A DNA stretch of 64,000 nucleotides from an uncultured bacterium (GTDB lineage: Bacteria; Planctomycetota; Phycisphaerae; Phycisphaerales; UBA1924). Both the position numbers and the translations under genes were made by a program. Below are positions 53,389 to 61,670 of this stretch, piece after piece (the first letter of the stretch is position 1; each line of letters starts with the position of its first letter). The stretch is from assembly GCA_903834785.1 (NCBI GenBank), contig CAILKP010000053.1, positions 1 through 64,000 of the forward strand. The letters run 5' to 3'. The notes beneath the pieces were generated by a model. It was not told the DNA's origin. It saw nothing but the letters and a program-made list of their open reading frames with translations, and made no database searches.

Positions 53389-54204
53389 TCAGTCCCACCA
53401 GAAGTACCAGTTTGGTGATCTCCACAGTGCAGCGGCCAGATTGCGGATTGAGAGCATGCCCTGGGACACGATGTCTTCGCAGAGCACGAACTGCTCGGCC
53501 GCAAGCTGCATGCACTCGGTCTCTGTGGTCGGCGGGCGCTCGACATGGAACTCGAGCACATCCATCGTGATCACGGCCGGTACCGCGCCATAGCGGCTGT
53601 TCCACTCGCGGGCCACCGCGGCAAGCACGTCCGGGGAGGGGCAGGAGTTCCACCCGCCGAACTGAAGGCGCGGGATCGCGTCCCACGGCTGCTTTGCCGG
53701 CACAAGCGCAAGGTGCACCTGTTCTGCCGGGGCGTTGGTCCCCCTGTGGCGTATCTCGAGGAACGTCGGTTCAACATCGGGGGCCTCCGTCGGCCAGGGC
53801 GAGAGCTCCGACGGCGGCGACTCGTTGTCGGGGAGAAACATACCGGATCGGTCAGCCCGCATCGCAATCTCCGACAGCGTGAGGCCCGCGGCGTCCGGCC
53901 CAAGCAGTTCCTCAAATGTCTCAAGCAGTTCCTGGAGTTGTGGCTCCAGCAGGGAGGGCACATCACCCTTGGGAAGCGGGGCGAGAGCGGCCTCGGCACC
54001 GCCCGGGTGCTCTTCAAACTCAACGAGCCTGATGACCGGCCAGAGCCCCGTAGCGGTGTGATGCTGACGCAGAGACTTCCACAGCGCCACGGCGATGCTG
54101 CCCGGAACGGTCGCGCCGATGATTCCCGGATCCTCCTCGTACGGCGTGAACGCCGACGGGTCGATGCCAAACCGTCCGAGTGTTTCAGTCAGCAGCTTGT
54201 TCAC
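53389..54204 (-). CDS. DUF4253-domain protein
   Basis: A 271-residue protein with the DUF4253 signature at its C-terminus: 'QFGGWNSCPSPDVLAAV', 'EWNSRYGAVPAVITMDVLEF', 'LAAEQFVLCEDIVSQG' and the final 'YFWWD'. The GTG at 54204 overlaps the stop of the ATPase gene (GTGA), so it is read as a coupled operon member. DUF4253 genes are scattered and often near SMI1-like or toxin-immunity genes; here it appears inserted among the core genes. Function unknown. Confidence 0.8.
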   Translation of the reverse strand: MNKLLTETLGRFGIDPSAFTPYEEDPGIIGATVPGSIAVALWKSLRQHHTATGLWPVIRLVEFEEHPGGAEAALAPLPKGDVPSLLEPQLQELLETFEELLGPDAAGLTLSEIAMRADRSGMFLPDNESPPSELSPWPTEAPDVEPTFLEIRHRGTNAPAEQVHLALVPAKQPWDAIPRLQFGGWNSCPSPDVLAAVAREWNSRYGAVPAVITMDVLEFHVERPPTTETECMQLAAEQFVLCEDIVSQGMLSIRNLAAALWRSPNWYFWWD

Positions 54205-55313
54205 AGCACCTCCCGGCACGCACGATACAAATCCTTCCAGCCGTCGCGTTCCTTAACCACCGTCTCCAGGTACTCCTGCATCACGATCTTGTCCTGCACC
54301 GGGTCCTTGACGATCGCCCCCAGGATGCCGCTGGCCACATCCGCCGCCCGCAGCGTGCCATCACCGAAGTGTGACGCCAGGGCCATGCCGCTGGTCACCA
54401 CGCCGATGGCCTCGGCCGTGCTCATGGAGCCCGAGGGCGTCTTGAGCTTGCTCTTGCCGTCGAGCGTCTTGCCGTCGCGGAGCTCGCGGAAGATCGTCAC
54501 CACGCGGCGGATCTCCTCCATCGCGGGCAGTTCGCCGGGTAGTGCGAGCGACCGGCCCATCTGGCCCACGCGCTGGTGAACGATCGTCACCTCATCGTCC
54601 ATGGTGTCGGGCACCGGCAGCACCACCGCGTTGAAGCGGCGCTTCAGTGCGCTGGACAGTTCGTTGACGCCCCGGTCGCGGTCGTTGGCCGTGGCGATGA
54701 TGTTGAACCCGCGCACGGCCCGCGTCTCGGAGTTGAGTTCCGGAATCGGCAGGGTCTTTTCCGAGAGAATCGTGATCAGCGTGTCCTGCACCTCGCTTGG
54801 CACACGCGTGAGTTCCTCGAACCGCACCAGTTTGCCCTCGGCCATGCCGCGCATCACCGGGCCGGGCACCAGCGCGTCGCGGCTGGGGCCCTTGGCCAGC
54901 AGCAGGGCGTAGTTCCAGCCGTAGCGGATGGCTTCCTCCGGCGTTCCCGCCGTGCCCTGGACCATCAGCGTCGAATCACCGCTGATCGCCGCGGCAATGT
55001 GCTCGCTGACCCAGCTCTTGGCCGTGCCGGGCACGCCCAGCAGCAGCAAGGCGCGGTCGGTGGCCAGCGTGGCGACGGCGATTTCCATCAGCCGCCGGTT
55101 GCCGACGTACTTGGCCGAGATCTCGGTGCCGTCCTTGAGCGTCCCGCCCATGAGGTAGGTGACCACCGCCCACGGCGAGAGGTTCCACTTTGGCGGACGC
55201 TCGCGGTCATCAACCTTGGCCAGGGCGGCCAGTTCGGCGGCGTATTGCTTCTCGGCCGTTTCCCGCAGCGCGGCGGCCACTGCACTGTGTGTGTTGTTCA
55301 CGGATGTGCTCAC
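54201..55313 (-). CDS. MoxR-type AAA+ ATPase
   Basis: A 370-residue AAA+ ATPase. Walker A is 'LLGVPGTAKSWVSEHI'; the Walker B region reads 'LVRFEELTRVPSEVQ', with Glu where Asp is usual. Sensor 1 is 'FNIIATANDRDRGVNEL' and the Arg finger region 'SALKRRFN'. This resembles MoxR/RavA ATPases, which remodel or assemble protein complexes together with VWA partners. GTG 55313 overlaps the stop of the DUF5691 gene. It is the motor of the operon. Confidence 0.92.
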   Translation of the reverse strand: MSTSVNNTHSAVAAALRETAEKQYAAELAALAKVDDRERPPKWNLSPWAVVTYLMGGTLKDGTEISAKYVGNRRLMEIAVATLATDRALLLLGVPGTAKSWVSEHIAAAISGDSTLMVQGTAGTPEEAIRYGWNYALLLAKGPSRDALVPGPVMRGMAEGKLVRFEELTRVPSEVQDTLITILSEKTLPIPELNSETRAVRGFNIIATANDRDRGVNELSSALKRRFNAVVLPVPDTMDDEVTIVHQRVGQMGRSLALPGELPAMEEIRRVVTIFRELRDGKTLDGKSKLKTPSGSMSTAEAIGVVTSGMALASHFGDGTLRAADVASGILGAIVKDPVQDKIVMQEYLETVVKERDGWKDLYRACREVL

Positions 55314-56818
55314 GAATAAAACTCCCTGTGCATCTCGGCTCGCAGCCGGCTGCGCACAAGACTCTTGGCAGCGTTCGGATCCAGTTTGTCCGGATACGAC
55401 TCGGTGATGATGCTCTCGAAGGCCTCCGCTGCCGCCGGGTGCAGCAGGTGCGAGGCGTTCCACAGGTTCACGCCCATCTCCCATGCGTACTCACGCTTGA
55501 CGTGCACCTTCTGCAGCAGCATCGCGGCCTGCTGCGAGAACCCCTGCGACCACGGCCGCGGATCGGCGGCGAGCACCTTCCACATGTGCTGGGCGGTGCC
55601 GCCCTTCCAGCCGGAGATGAGTGACAGCCGTAACGCCTCGCTGCGCTGCTGGTCCTGCGCCATCCACAGCGGCGAGAGTTCCTGGAGATGCTCAAACGCC
55701 CGCTCCGACGACCTCGCGATGATCGCCTCGGCCCACTGCACGCAGTCGGGCTGTCCGGGGCAGATTGCGGCGCTGGTGGTCATCGCTGCCAGCAGCTCGC
55801 GAAAGAACGCATCGCCGCTGAGTGCCTCCAGAAACGCCGCTGGCTCAAGGCCCGATGGCTGGGCGAGTGCCGACAGATCACTTCCGGCCACCAACTGCGT
55901 GAACCAGAAGGCCCGCTGGCCCTTGTCCGCCGGTGTTTCCTCGATCGCGTCGCGCTTCCAGGACGGGTCGTACGCCTTGGGCGGCTCGATGGCGATGGCT
56001 ATCTTCTCGCGGCCAAGCATCCACCCCTTGCTCTTGGTGATGGTGATCGTTGGCTTCGCCCGCTCGGCCATGCGGGCACGCAGGCCCGATCCCGGCAGGC
56101 GGGCCAGCGCACGGGCCGCCTCGCGGCGGACCTGCTTGCTCTTGTCATCCAGTGCGGCCTCCAGGAAGGGTTCATCGCCCGGGCACACCGTGGCCAGCAG
56201 CAGCTCCACAAACTTGCGGCGGTCATCGGCCGCATCGGCACTCCAGGTGGAGCGCAGCAACTCCACACCGCGGGCGGGATCCTGTGCACGCACAGTCTGC
56301 AGCAGTGCCATCCGCTCCAGAATCGACCCCGTCTGCCACAGGTCCTCGGCGTTTGCCGGCACCTGGGCCGTTGCCACTGGGCGGTTCCAGTCGGGGTTCA
56401 GCCCGGCCAGCCAGCTGCCGCAGGTTCCGGCGGCGGCAAGCACCTCCGGTGCGCGGCGGTTCTGCCGCGCCCACCACGCCAGCAGCCCCGGCACCGCCGC
56501 CGGCGGCACGCGCACTGCCTTGGCCAGCGCGTGAGTGCACCATTCAACGATCAGCGCCGCATCCATCTCGCCCAGCAGCCGCAACAGCAGCGCTTCCTGC
56601 CGCGGCGTTGCCAGCGGGCACGGTTCCTGCGGGCATTCACCGATCGGCGATGCCTCGGCCGCAAACCGTCGCCCTGCCCGGGCACGCGTGCCGGCTACCG
56701 CGGCCAGGTTCAACAGTTGTCGTGGGGCGGGCGCATCCTTGCCGGCACGGTCGCTGCCGAGGATGGCCACCGGGCCAAGCTCCGTGAGCATTCGGGATGG
56801 CTGTACATTCGCGCTCAT
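55310..56818 (-). CDS. DUF5691-family protein
   Basis: A 502-residue protein assigned to the DUF5691 type. It is mainly helical, with HEAT-like segments ('DKSKQVRREAARALARL'), and has no obvious catalytic residue. It probably acts as a scaffold or adaptor for the ATPase. Its ATG at 56818 overlaps the stop of the SWIM gene by 4 bases, and its own stop overlaps the ATPase start, so the three are translationally coupled. Confidence 0.8.
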   Translation of the reverse strand: MSANVQPSRMLTELGPVAILGSDRAGKDAPAPRQLLNLAAVAGTRARAGRRFAAEASPIGECPQEPCPLATPRQEALLLRLLGEMDAALIVEWCTHALAKAVRVPPAAVPGLLAWWARQNRRAPEVLAAAGTCGSWLAGLNPDWNRPVATAQVPANAEDLWQTGSILERMALLQTVRAQDPARGVELLRSTWSADAADDRRKFVELLLATVCPGDEPFLEAALDDKSKQVRREAARALARLPGSGLRARMAERAKPTITITKSKGWMLGREKIAIAIEPPKAYDPSWKRDAIEETPADKGQRAFWFTQLVAGSDLSALAQPSGLEPAAFLEALSGDAFFRELLAAMTTSAAICPGQPDCVQWAEAIIARSSERAFEHLQELSPLWMAQDQQRSEALRLSLISGWKGGTAQHMWKVLAADPRPWSQGFSQQAAMLLQKVHVKREYAWEMGVNLWNASHLLHPAAAEAFESIITESYPDKLDPNAAKSLVRSRLRAEMHREFYS

Positions 56819-58182
56819 GCCGCCTGCCTCGTGACCAGTTCGATGTACCTCGCCGCCTGCTCAGCGGTGAACACGCCCACCGGCTCGGCGCTCAGCCCGT
56901 CCCACTCGGCGATGATTGTCGCCGGCCGCCCGCCGGTGGCCGCCAGCAGCCGCCACAGTTGCAGGCCGCGCATGAACGCGGGTGCCAGCGGCAGCGTTTC
57001 ACCGCCTTGCTGCAGCAACCATCCATCGCCCGCCCGCGCCAGCCGCGTGGCCGGCAGCAGCAGGGGCCAGCGGAGCAGCCAGGGGTTCTGCGAGAGCGCC
57101 GCCGCACACCGCTGCAGGTTCGCCGCAATCGTGTGCTGCTCCAGCGGCGCAAACGTGCTGCCGCTCCATGCGGCATCGCCCCGCGTCTTGACCAGTGCCC
57201 GCAGCGGCGAGCCAGAGGCAAAGAACGCAAGCTCCCCCTCAAAGGCCATGCCCGGCACCAGCGTCAGGTCAAAGCTCTGGTTGCCCGCGGCAAAGTCGGC
57301 GATCAGCGCAGGCCGCTGCGTGCCGCTGCCCCAGAGCCAGAGGCGCCGCGATGTTCCCCGGTCGTCGTGCTCAAAGTTCTGGCCGATGACGGTCCAGCGG
57401 TCCGCCACGCCTTGGCCAGCGAGTACTTCGTCTTTGCCCTGGGTATAGCCCAGTGCCACGCGAACATCACCAGCCAGTGCCGGGGGCAGTTCGCCGAGCT
57501 TCTCAGCCGCGGCAAGCAGCAGGTGCAGCCGCCCCAGCAGTTCGAGCGTTCGCTTCTCCCAGCCGGCGCCGGAGGCCATCACCTCCGGCACGCGGCGAAC
57601 GGCGGCAGCCAACCCCGGTGCCTGGGCATCAACCATTCGTGCCGCTACGCGATCGCAGGTGGCCACGGCATCGCCCTGCAGCCCGGCCAGACCCGTTCGC
57701 ACCACGTCCTCCAGCCAGGTGCGGCACTCCGCCACGCCCTGCTCCACCCGCGCCTGCCGCTGCGCGGCTCGCTTGGCCTGGGCTTTGGGGTCAACCTGGG
57801 CTTCCTCCGCCGCCTTGGCCTTCTCGACCTTGGCCGCCACACGCTCGCTGCGGCCGGCCAGCCACTCGCTCACCCAGTCCGGCTCGCTGCCTGCGGGGAA
57901 GGCGTTCTTCTTGCTCGCGTACAGCAGGAGTAGGCCTAAGCCATGTTTGCATGGGAACTTGCGACTGGGGCAGCTGCACTTGAAGGCGGGCTCGCCCAGG
58001 TCGATCCGAGTCTGATAGGGGTTCTTCCCAGAGCCCTGGCATAGGCCCCAGATGGCGCGATCGCTGGCCCCCAGCCCCGTCCAATGCCGGGCCGAGGCCA
58101 GCCCCTGCCCGGCCGAGGCCGAGCCGGAATCCGGCGCGAGAGCAAGCACATTGTCGGTGCTCCAGTCGGTCATCGGGCCCAT
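56815..58182 (-). CDS. SWIM zinc-finger protein
   Basis: A 455-residue protein (452 if ATG 58173 is used) whose N-terminal ~100 residues hold the SWIM motif CxCx(n)CxH in 'FKCSCPSRKFPCKHGLGLLL', a zinc finger that binds nucleic acid or protein. The middle is a charged Ala/Lys helix, and the C-terminal half is a distinct region ('FEHDDRGTSRRLWLWGSG'). It is the first gene of the six-gene minus-strand operon. The promoter would lie in the 80 bases up to the DUF1801 gene. Confidence 0.87.
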   Translation of the reverse strand: MGPMTDWSTDNVLALAPDSGSASAGQGLASARHWTGLGASDRAIWGLCQGSGKNPYQTRIDLGEPAFKCSCPSRKFPCKHGLGLLLLYASKKNAFPAGSEPDWVSEWLAGRSERVAAKVEKAKAAEEAQVDPKAQAKRAAQRQARVEQGVAECRTWLEDVVRTGLAGLQGDAVATCDRVAARMVDAQAPGLAAAVRRVPEVMASGAGWEKRTLELLGRLHLLLAAAEKLGELPPALAGDVRVALGYTQGKDEVLAGQGVADRWTVIGQNFEHDDRGTSRRLWLWGSGTQRPALIADFAAGNQSFDLTLVPGMAFEGELAFFASGSPLRALVKTRGDAAWSGSTFAPLEQHTIAANLQRCAAALSQNPWLLRWPLLLPATRLARAGDGWLLQQGGETLPLAPAFMRGLQLWRLLAATGGRPATIIAEWDGLSAEPVGVFTAEQAARYIELVTRQAA

Positions 58183-58262
58183 GGTACCGCGCGGCGAGGA
58201 AATTGCACGGGGGATCGTCGAAGAAAATCATTTGCCTTCGGTGTGCCGCGCGAACTCAGTCC

Positions 58263-58732
58263 TCAAGTCACCGCTTTCTTGACCAGTGCAGCGATCTTTG
58301 CCTTATCGCCAGCGGTCAAGGCCTTGAGCCCAAAGCCAGTCGGCCACATCCCGCCCGCGTCCTGGTCAAGCTTTGCGTAGTCTGAGAAGGCGAACGTCGC
58401 ATACCTCGTCTTGAACTTCGATGCGGCCTGGAAGAAGCAGACGACCTTGCCATCGCCCGCGGGAGTGGGGGGGGGTTGGCGTACGCCGGCATCCCGTACC
58501 AGAGCTTCGGCCAGAGGGCTGGCCCGCTGGCTGTCACGATCGCGTGAAGCCGCTCGCCCAGAGCGCGATCCGCCGCTGGCATCGCGGCGATGGTCGCCAG
58601 CAGGGCTTGCTCTCCTGCGGCTTTGTCCTTGCTGGCGCGGGCTTCGGCCTTGAGTTCCCGCGCACGCTCCTTCATCGCGGCCCGCTCGGCGGCTGAGAAC
58701 CCCTTGGATGGCTTGGCCTTCTTTGCTGCCAT
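58263..58732 (-). pseudogene. DUF1801-family gene frameshifted in a G/C homopolymer
   Basis: The ATG at 58732 begins '[20 protein letters not shown]' and continues to '[10 protein letters not shown]', the DUF1801/YdhG-type core. At a run of nine C (minus strand; nine G at 58467-58475 on the + strand) the frame breaks. The expected rest, '[20 protein letters not shown]' to 'KKAVT', is intact in another frame and stops at 58263. One extra or two fewer C would restore it. It may be a phase-variable gene, a recent pseudogene or a sequencing error. Confidence 0.75.
58467..58475. repeat. Nine-base G homopolymer
   Basis: An uninterrupted run of nine G inside the DUF1801 gene at the exact place where the reading frame breaks. 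Runs this long slip readily in replication and in sequencing. Confidence 0.85.
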
Positions 58733-59054
58733 GGTGTATGCTCCGCGCGGTTGTTCCGCAGTCTGCATCCAGTCACCTAAGGCTGGAAAAGTAGCCCCGA
58801 GCCCTTGATCAGCGTGTAGCCATGACTGGCCGAAGGGGAGGGCAGCCCGCAGCGTTTCGTCTCACGGCCCGCCATTGCACGGGATTGGGGCCGCGCTCTG
58901 TCCGATCCGGATCGCGCTCCATCGGGGCTCGACGTTTTTACATGCCACCCGACAGGTACAATGTGCAACCCGGTCCGTGGCCGCACGCCGTTGTGGCTGG
59001 TCGTAACTCGGATGGGCCGGTGGCACATCGCACCACGCGATTGGAGACTCCGCA

Positions 59055-59429
59055 ATGCACACTCGCACTTGGCTGGCGACAGCGCTCGTACTGGTGGCAA
59101 CCCTCAGCGTGCTCTCGATGGCGCTCGCCTCCGATGAGCCGTCGGCGAAGGCATCGAACGCGGCTTCGGCCCATGGTAATCGCCTGCCAGCAGCGGAACG
59201 CCGAGCCGCCGGGCTCCCGCAGGCGGACCTGACCAACCGGTGCCCCCGCATCCGGTTGCCGCACTCGACACACCACCTCCCGCCCCTGCTGCAATTGAGC
59301 CACAACCTGCCACGTCCTGGCCAGCCTGCTGGCCGCACGGCGTCGGCGCTGAAAGGCGGGACGGGCCGGGTGAGTTTTGATTTGTCTGGCGGGGATGCCG
59401 GTGCTATAAGCCAGTTATGCTCCGCGTGA
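59055..59429 (+). CDS. Small exported protein of unknown function
   Basis: A 124-residue open frame with a convincing signal peptide ('TRTWLATALVLVATLSVLSM', cleaved near 'ALASDEP') and GGAG upstream of ATG 59055. After about residue 50 the sequence becomes Pro/Arg-rich and unstructured-looking, and its end overlaps the next gene by 13 bases. The second half may be a frameshifted tail. No family was recognised. Confidence 0.4.
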   Translation: MHTRTWLATALVLVATLSVLSMALASDEPSAKASNAASAHGNRLPAAERRAAGLPQADLTNRCPRIRLPHSTHHLPPLLQLSHNLPRPGQPAGRTASALKGGTGRVSFDLSGGDAGAISQLCSA

Positions 59430-61036
59430 CTGAGATTCGATTGCCCTTGAACCATGCCCCCGAAGCCATCGCCGCGGCGGTGATTGCGCGTTTGAAGATC
59501 GAGCCGGGGGACCTCGTCTCGTGCACTGTTGTGCGGCGGGCGCACGATGCTCGCAAGAAGTTCGCGATTCTGCTGGTGTACTCGGTGGATGTTGAGCTGA
59601 CCGATGAGGCGGGCGTGCTGGCGCGGTTTGCAAATGATGTGCAGGTCAAGCCGCGGCCGGATACGGAGTATCGGTTTGTGGCGCGTGCGCCCGCGGACCT
59701 GAAGTCCCGGCCGCTGGTGATCGGCGCGGGACCGTGCGGGTTGTTTACGGCGCTGGTGCTGGCGCAGATGGGGTTCAAGCCGATCATTCTGGAGCGCGGC
59801 AAGGTGGTGCGCGAGCGGACGAAGGACACCTGGGGTCTGTGGCGCAAGTCGGTGCTGAATCCGGAATCAAATGTCCAGTTCGGTGAGGGTGGAGCGGGGA
59901 CGTTCTCTGATGGAAAGCTCTGGAGCCAGATCAAGGACCCGCGGCACCTGGGGCGCAAGGTGCTCACCGAGTTTGTCACGGCTGGCGCGCCGCCGGAGAT
60001 TCTGGTCGAGGCGCACCCGCACATCGGCACGTTTCGGCTCGTGGGAATGGTGGAGAACATGCGGGCGACGATCGAGGCGCTCGGCGGCGAGTACCGCTTT
60101 GAGAGCCGGGTCACGGACCTGGACATTGAGATCGGCGGCGACGGTACCCGGCGGATTCGCGGTGTGGTGCTGGCCAGTGGAGAGCGGATCGCCGCGGACC
60201 ATGTGGTGCTGGCGATCGGCCACAGTTCACGCGATACGTTTGAGATGCTGCACAGCCGCGGGGTGTATGTTGAGGCCAAACCGTTCTCGGTGGGCTTTCG
60301 GATTGAGCACCCCCAGTCGCTGATTGATATCGCGCGGTTCGGCAGGAGCGCGGGCAACCCGCTCTTGGGCGCTGCGGACTACAAGCTGGTGCATCATGCC
60401 AGGAACGGGCGGGATGTGTACAGCTTCTGCATGTGCCCGGGCGGCACGGTGGTGGCCGCGGCATCGGAGGTGGGCCGGGTGGTGACCAACGGGATGAGCC
60501 AGTACTCGCGGGCGGAGCGGAACGCCAATGCGGGGATTGTGGTGGGGATCACGCCGGAGGTGGATTATCCGGACGGGCCGCTGGCGGGTATTGCATTTCA
60601 GAGGAAGTGGGAAGAGGCGGCGTTTGTCGCCGGCGGCGGGACGTATGCAGCACCGGGCCAGCGGGTGGCGGACTTTCTGGCCGGGCGGCCGAGCAAGACC
60701 CTGGGGACTGTGATTCCCTCGTACACGCCGGGCGTGACGCCGACGAACCTGGCGACGTGCCTGCCGAAGTACGCGATCATCGCGATTCGCGAGGCGCTGG
60801 TGAAGTTTGGCCAGCAGATCCGCGGGTTTGACATGGCCGATGCGGTGCTGACGGGTGTGGAGACGCGGACCTCATCACCGATTCGGATCAAGCGTGATGA
60901 GGGCTTTGAGAGTGTCAACACCAAGGGGTTGTTCCCGGGTGGTGAGGGCGCGGGCTACGCGGGAGGGATCTTGTCGGCGGGGGTGGATGGGATCAAGCTG
61001 GCCGAAGCGGTGGGCAAGAGCATATTGGCGGGTTGA
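59417..61036 (+). CDS. FAD-dependent oxidoreductase (COG2509-like)
   Basis: A 539-residue uncharacterised flavoprotein. A ~95-residue N-terminal domain precedes the FAD Rossmann motif 'PLVIGAGPCGLFTALVLAQ'. Typical family segments are 'NVQFGEGGAGTFSDGKL', 'SVGFRIEHPQSLID', 'CMCPGGTVVAAASE' and the C-terminal 'LFPGGEGAGYAGGILSAGVDG'. Such proteins are probable dehydrogenases; the substrate is unknown. The protein is complete with ATG 59417. Confidence 0.9.
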   Translation: MLRVTEIRLPLNHAPEAIAAAVIARLKIEPGDLVSCTVVRRAHDARKKFAILLVYSVDVELTDEAGVLARFANDVQVKPRPDTEYRFVARAPADLKSRPLVIGAGPCGLFTALVLAQMGFKPIILERGKVVRERTKDTWGLWRKSVLNPESNVQFGEGGAGTFSDGKLWSQIKDPRHLGRKVLTEFVTAGAPPEILVEAHPHIGTFRLVGMVENMRATIEALGGEYRFESRVTDLDIEIGGDGTRRIRGVVLASGERIAADHVVLAIGHSSRDTFEMLHSRGVYVEAKPFSVGFRIEHPQSLIDIARFGRSAGNPLLGAADYKLVHHARNGRDVYSFCMCPGGTVVAAASEVGRVVTNGMSQYSRAERNANAGIVVGITPEVDYPDGPLAGIAFQRKWEEAAFVAGGGTYAAPGQRVADFLAGRPSKTLGTVIPSYTPGVTPTNLATCLPKYAIIAIREALVKFGQQIRGFDMADAVLTGVETRTSSPIRIKRDEGFESVNTKGLFPGGEGAGYAGGILSAGVDGIKLAEAVGKSILAG

Positions 61037-61038
61037 GC

Positions 61039-61215
61039 ATGGATGGCCCGGAGGTCGCCCGCACGACGGTCAAGATGACCGTGCCCGCCGCCTTCACCGC
61101 CAGCGAGAGCTTTGATGTGGGAACCGACCTTGGTTCCCGAGTGTCACGCGACTATCTTGACCGCCGGCCCCTCCGATTCGATGGAAAGATCAAGCGTCTG
61201 CGGGTCATTCTCAAG
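61039..61215 (+). pseudogene. Arylsulfatase C-terminal remnant
   Basis: About 60 codons ('RTTVKMTVPAAFTASESFDV', then 'GTDLGSRVSRDYL') match the conserved C-terminal end of arylsulfatases, where 'FTASETFDVGxDxGSPVS' is typical. There is no catalytic Cys/Ser domain upstream, where the intact oxidoreductase ends. It is a fragment left by deletion or rearrangement. The frame runs on into repeat sequence until 61464. Confidence 0.65.
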
Positions 61216-61380
61216 GAGTCCGTTCACTTCCGCAGCGAGCTTCCGCCGGAACGACGATGGACCGCCATGGCGGGTGAGCGTCGGCTGCGAAGATGCCGAG
61301 GACCTCTGGCGGAATGTGGAGCATCCAACGTCGCGGCCAATGTGGTCGATCTCCCGCAGGCACTCCGCAACACGTCGGTC

Positions 61381-61525
61381 CCTGCGGAGGAAGCGACCGA
61401 TCAGCCAATCCTCGAGTTCATCAGTGTGAACTGCACCCTGGACGGCGCAACTGCCGGGTATTGAACGACAAAGCCCCTCGACATGCTGTCGAGGGGCTTT
61501 GCTCTACACGAAGTCGGGATGACAG
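61381..61525 (+). repeat. ~145-bp direct repeat, left copy
   Basis: Nearly identical to the copy at about 63334-63478 (only a few mismatches) and in the same orientation. It contains a 14-bp perfect hairpin with T-run arms at 61470-61500. The pair brackets the metallo-beta-lactamase-fold gene. Confidence 0.85.
61470..61500. terminator. Symmetric hairpin terminator, left repeat
   Basis: aaagcccctcgaca-tgc-tgtcgaggggcttt is a perfect 14-bp stem with A and T ends, so it can terminate in both directions. On the minus strand it lies downstream of the MBL-fold gene. Confidence 0.75.
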
Positions 61526-61670
61526 GACGGGGTTTGAACGTTTCGTCAAAGGGCTCTTGGCTTGGGAGGCTGGAATCAGAGCTTTGGTGTCAGCAATGCC
61601 TTGATGGACACCGTCGTCCGTCGCGTGGCACTTCCCGAGAACAATCCGCGGCGTCCCCCTCCGGCCCCGA

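Noticed and set aside
58822..59232. A 136-codon + strand frame before the FAD oxidoreductase
   Set aside because: Arg/Pro-rich with no motif, and it overlaps the better supported signal-peptide frame at 59055.
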